Source: Akkermansia muciniphila
GTDB taxonomy: Bacteria > Verrucomicrobiota > Verrucomicrobiia > Verrucomicrobiales > Akkermansiaceae
Direction of reading: 5' to 3'
Length of the DNA: 64,000 nt
Assembly (NCBI RefSeq): GCF_030848305.1
Contig: NZ_CP114598.1
Location: 248,001 to 312,000 of the forward strand
A program made the position numbers and the translations under genes. The notes beneath the pieces are model-generated. The model worked only from the letters and a program-made list of their open reading frames with translations. It was not told the origin of the DNA and did not search any database. Shown one piece after another: positions 62,530 through 64,000 of the stretch. How positions within the stretch are numbered: position 1 is the stretch's first letter; each line of letters starts with the position of its first letter.

Positions 62530-63006
62530 TCAGGGCTCCGGCAGAATATCCACGTAAATACCGGGAGAACTGCCTTCGATGGGCGTCGCGCCCACAGCCC
62601 GGGCATAAAAATCAGCCGGACCTACCCCGCCGATGATACCGTATGCATAACCCAGCTCCCGCAGTCCTTTCAGGGCGGAAATCAATAGCACAGTGCCCAA
62701 TCCGCTTCTGCGAGCCTCTTCCGCCACTCCCATGGGGCCCAAAAAACCGCGAGCCGTCACATCGTAACAGGCAAAACCAAGAATCTTCTTCTCCCGTGTG
62801 GCAATATAACAGGAAATGGGCTGGCGGCCGAAGGCAGCTTTCGCCTCACTTACCCACTTGGGAGAAAAATTCCGGCCAACCCAGTCAGCTACCAAATGAC
62901 GTTCGTAAGCACCCGGACGGCGGATCAAAAAACCTTCCTTCTCCAGCCTCCTCAGGTCTTCTTCAATATCGGGCAAATCATACAGCCGCACCAGCATATC
63001 CATCAT
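62530..63006 (-). CDS. GNAT-family N-acetyltransferase
   Basis: A 158-residue protein with the GNAT core: ISCYIATREKKILGFACYDV, then GFLGPMGVAEEARRSGLGTVLL, where RRSGLG is the acetyl-CoA pyrophosphate loop, and a C-terminal ADFYARAVGATPI strand-helix. The substrate is unknown. The first, second or third Met could start it. Confidence 0.85.
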   Translation of the reverse strand: MMDMLVRLYDLPDIEEDLRRLEKEGFLIRRPGAYERHLVADWVGRNFSPKWVSEAKAAFGRQPISCYIATREKKILGFACYDVTARGFLGPMGVAEEARRSGLGTVLLISALKGLRELGYAYGIIGGVGPADFYARAVGATPIEGSSPGIYVDILPEP

Positions 63007-63101
63007 AACCCCGGCACCGTATCACAACTAAGTGCCGTGGCGAATAAAAAAAACTGGACAAACCCATCTTTCAATCTTAGACTTCGCCGCACCACAAACA
63101 A

Positions 63102-63178
<77 letters not shown>

Positions 63179-63185
63179 ATTTTCA

Positions 63186-63207
63186 AGCCGCCTCCGGGCG
63201 GCTTTTT
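63186..63207 (+). terminator. Terminator of tRNA-Pro
   Basis: AGCCGCC and GGCGGCT form a 7-bp stem with a four-base loop, followed by TTTT, eight bases after the tRNA. Confidence 0.85.
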
Positions 63208-63502
63208 GATTACTTATTTACTGATATAAAATAATTTTGCCTATCAGTAACTCCACACTTCTCTTATTTTGCGCCACGGTAAATAAACAGCGTCATGCTG
63301 ATTGAATTTACCCTCTTCACAGGAACAAAATCAAACGGGCAAATCTTCTCAATTAAGCCTGGAGGATGTCAGGGTTATTTGCCGATGCAGAGGAAAAATT
63401 ATCTATGCCCAATTCTCACTCCTGTGCCAGACAGCATCACAGCCGCTGCGGAAACATTCTATTACATTCAAAATCCTCAAACAGGAAAATGAACCTCCCC
63501 CA
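63208..63502. other. Intergenic stretch, no gene seen
   Basis: About 300 rather AT-rich bases between tRNA-Pro and the last gene's terminator. Short overlapping open frames in all three plus-strand frames lack protein character. Confidence 0.45.
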
Positions 63503-63536
63503 CAAAAATCCCCGCTCATATTTCATGAACGGGGAT
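63503..63536 (-). terminator. Terminator of the last gene
   Basis: On the minus strand a 12-bp stem with one G-T pair (63536-63525 with 63519-63508) is followed by TTTTTG. It lies 37 bases past the stop of the gene at 63574. Confidence 0.85.
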
Positions 63537-63573
63537 AATTCAAATAAAGTCGAATCAGGGAGAGAAGACCGGG

Positions 63574-64000
63574 TTACTTGCCGGATTCCGGTTTGAAACG
63601 AGCTGCTTCTGATTCGGCGGTTATTTTTGCAGGCTCGATGTGCAGGAGCTTTTTCATGGCGCGACCCGGGTCACTCTCCGTCATCGGAAAATATCTGACG
63701 TGGTCGCCCAATCTGTAGGAATCCAGTCCATAAATGCTGTCAGCCGGAATAAAATCTTCCGGCGTATTCAGCAGTTTTTCTACCTCCTTTGAAGACGCAA
63801 GGACATAACTCAGATTACAACTGGAATACAATTCCGTTTTAGGAGCGCTTCCCTTGGGAAGCTTATTGGCGTGCCCGTTCCACTTGACCAGAGCTTCTAC
63901 AGGAATATCTCCCCGCAGCGACTGAACGACGCGGGCATAGTGCGTCGTTCCCTGGTCAGTGGAGACTATTTTGTAAATGATAACAGACAGGATCACATCG
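63574..64000 (-). CDS. Protein of unknown function, 5' end probably outside window
   Basis: The frame is open to the window edge. A GTG at 63996 could start a 140-residue protein, but the hydrophobic opening (ILSVIIYKIVS) may equally be internal. The rest is polar, with SCNLSYVLASSKEVEKLL and DSYRLGDHVRYFP. No family recognised. A terminator lies directly downstream. Confidence 0.55.
   Translation of the reverse strand, partial: DVILSVIIYKIVSTDQGTTHYARVVQSLRGDIPVEALVKWNGHANKLPKGSAPKTELYSSCNLSYVLASSKEVEKLLNTPEDFIPADSIYGLDSYRLGDHVRYFPMTESDPGRAMKKLLHIEPAKITAESEAARFKPESGK

Overview
The window looks like a chromosomal segment of a verrucomicrobial gut bacterium, most probably Akkermansia. The grounds are: a 51-residue basic protein of the Chlamydiae/Verrucomicrobia-restricted family (57120-57275), a PEP-CTERM surface protein beside a secreted clan GH-D glycosidase, a complete sodium-pump methylmalonyl-CoA decarboxylase operon of the succinate-to-propionate route, GC-rich codon use and CCA-encoding tRNA genes. 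The genus is inferred; the phylum is well supported. No phage, insertion sequence, CRISPR array or rRNA operon was seen.
Layout. 0-6 kb: the end of an alpha/beta hydrolase, a small membrane protein, a membrane-anchored pseudokinase with a discoidin-like domain, rplS and a TIGR03790 exported protein. 6.1-13.3 kb: a seven-gene operon (epimerase, decarboxylase alpha, gamma, biotin carrier and beta subunits, biotin ligase, CoA transferase) closed by a strong terminator. 13.3-22 kb: a membrane protein, rfbAB, phosphofructokinase, a SMUG1-type uracil-DNA glycosylase, gatB and a PoxB-like pyruvate oxidase. 22-26 kb: PEP-CTERM protein and glycosidase genes diverge from an AT-rich region carrying two copies of a 15-bp palindrome. 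26.5-35 kb: a calcium P-type ATPase, an RND efflux adaptor and pump, and a DASS carboxylate/anion transporter. 35-43 kb: a histone-tail-like basic protein, thiD, Sel1-repeat and secreted proteins, a porin and a solitary adenine methyltransferase. 43-44 kb: two identical tRNA-Lys(CUU) genes and tRNA-Thr(CGU). 44-54 kb: an SDR enzyme, a lipoprotein, peptide deformylase, threonine dehydrogenase, an alpha-glucan phosphorylase-like protein, a K+ channel, an Spx/ArsC-like protein, a beta-CASP nuclease and TatA. 54-64 kb: translation genes (RsuA/RluB-type pseudouridine synthase, small basic protein, trmD, prfB with its +1 frameshift, rpsA), a DtxR-type regulator, a decayed nitroreductase, an acetyltransferase and tRNA-Pro(CGG).
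How it fits together. The 6-13 kb operon converts methylmalonyl-CoA to propionyl-CoA with Na+ export and recycles CoA onto succinate; the biotin ligase in the operon charges the carrier subunit. The other clusters are mostly housekeeping, envelope and transport. The most unusual items are the phosphorylase-like protein lacking the PLP lysine, the pseudokinase-discoidin protein, a G-quadruplex-prone minisatellite, a 96-bp in-gene repeat in the pseudouridine synthase gene, the paired operator-like palindromes and the nitroreductase pseudogene. No wholly new multi-gene system could be defended from sequence alone.
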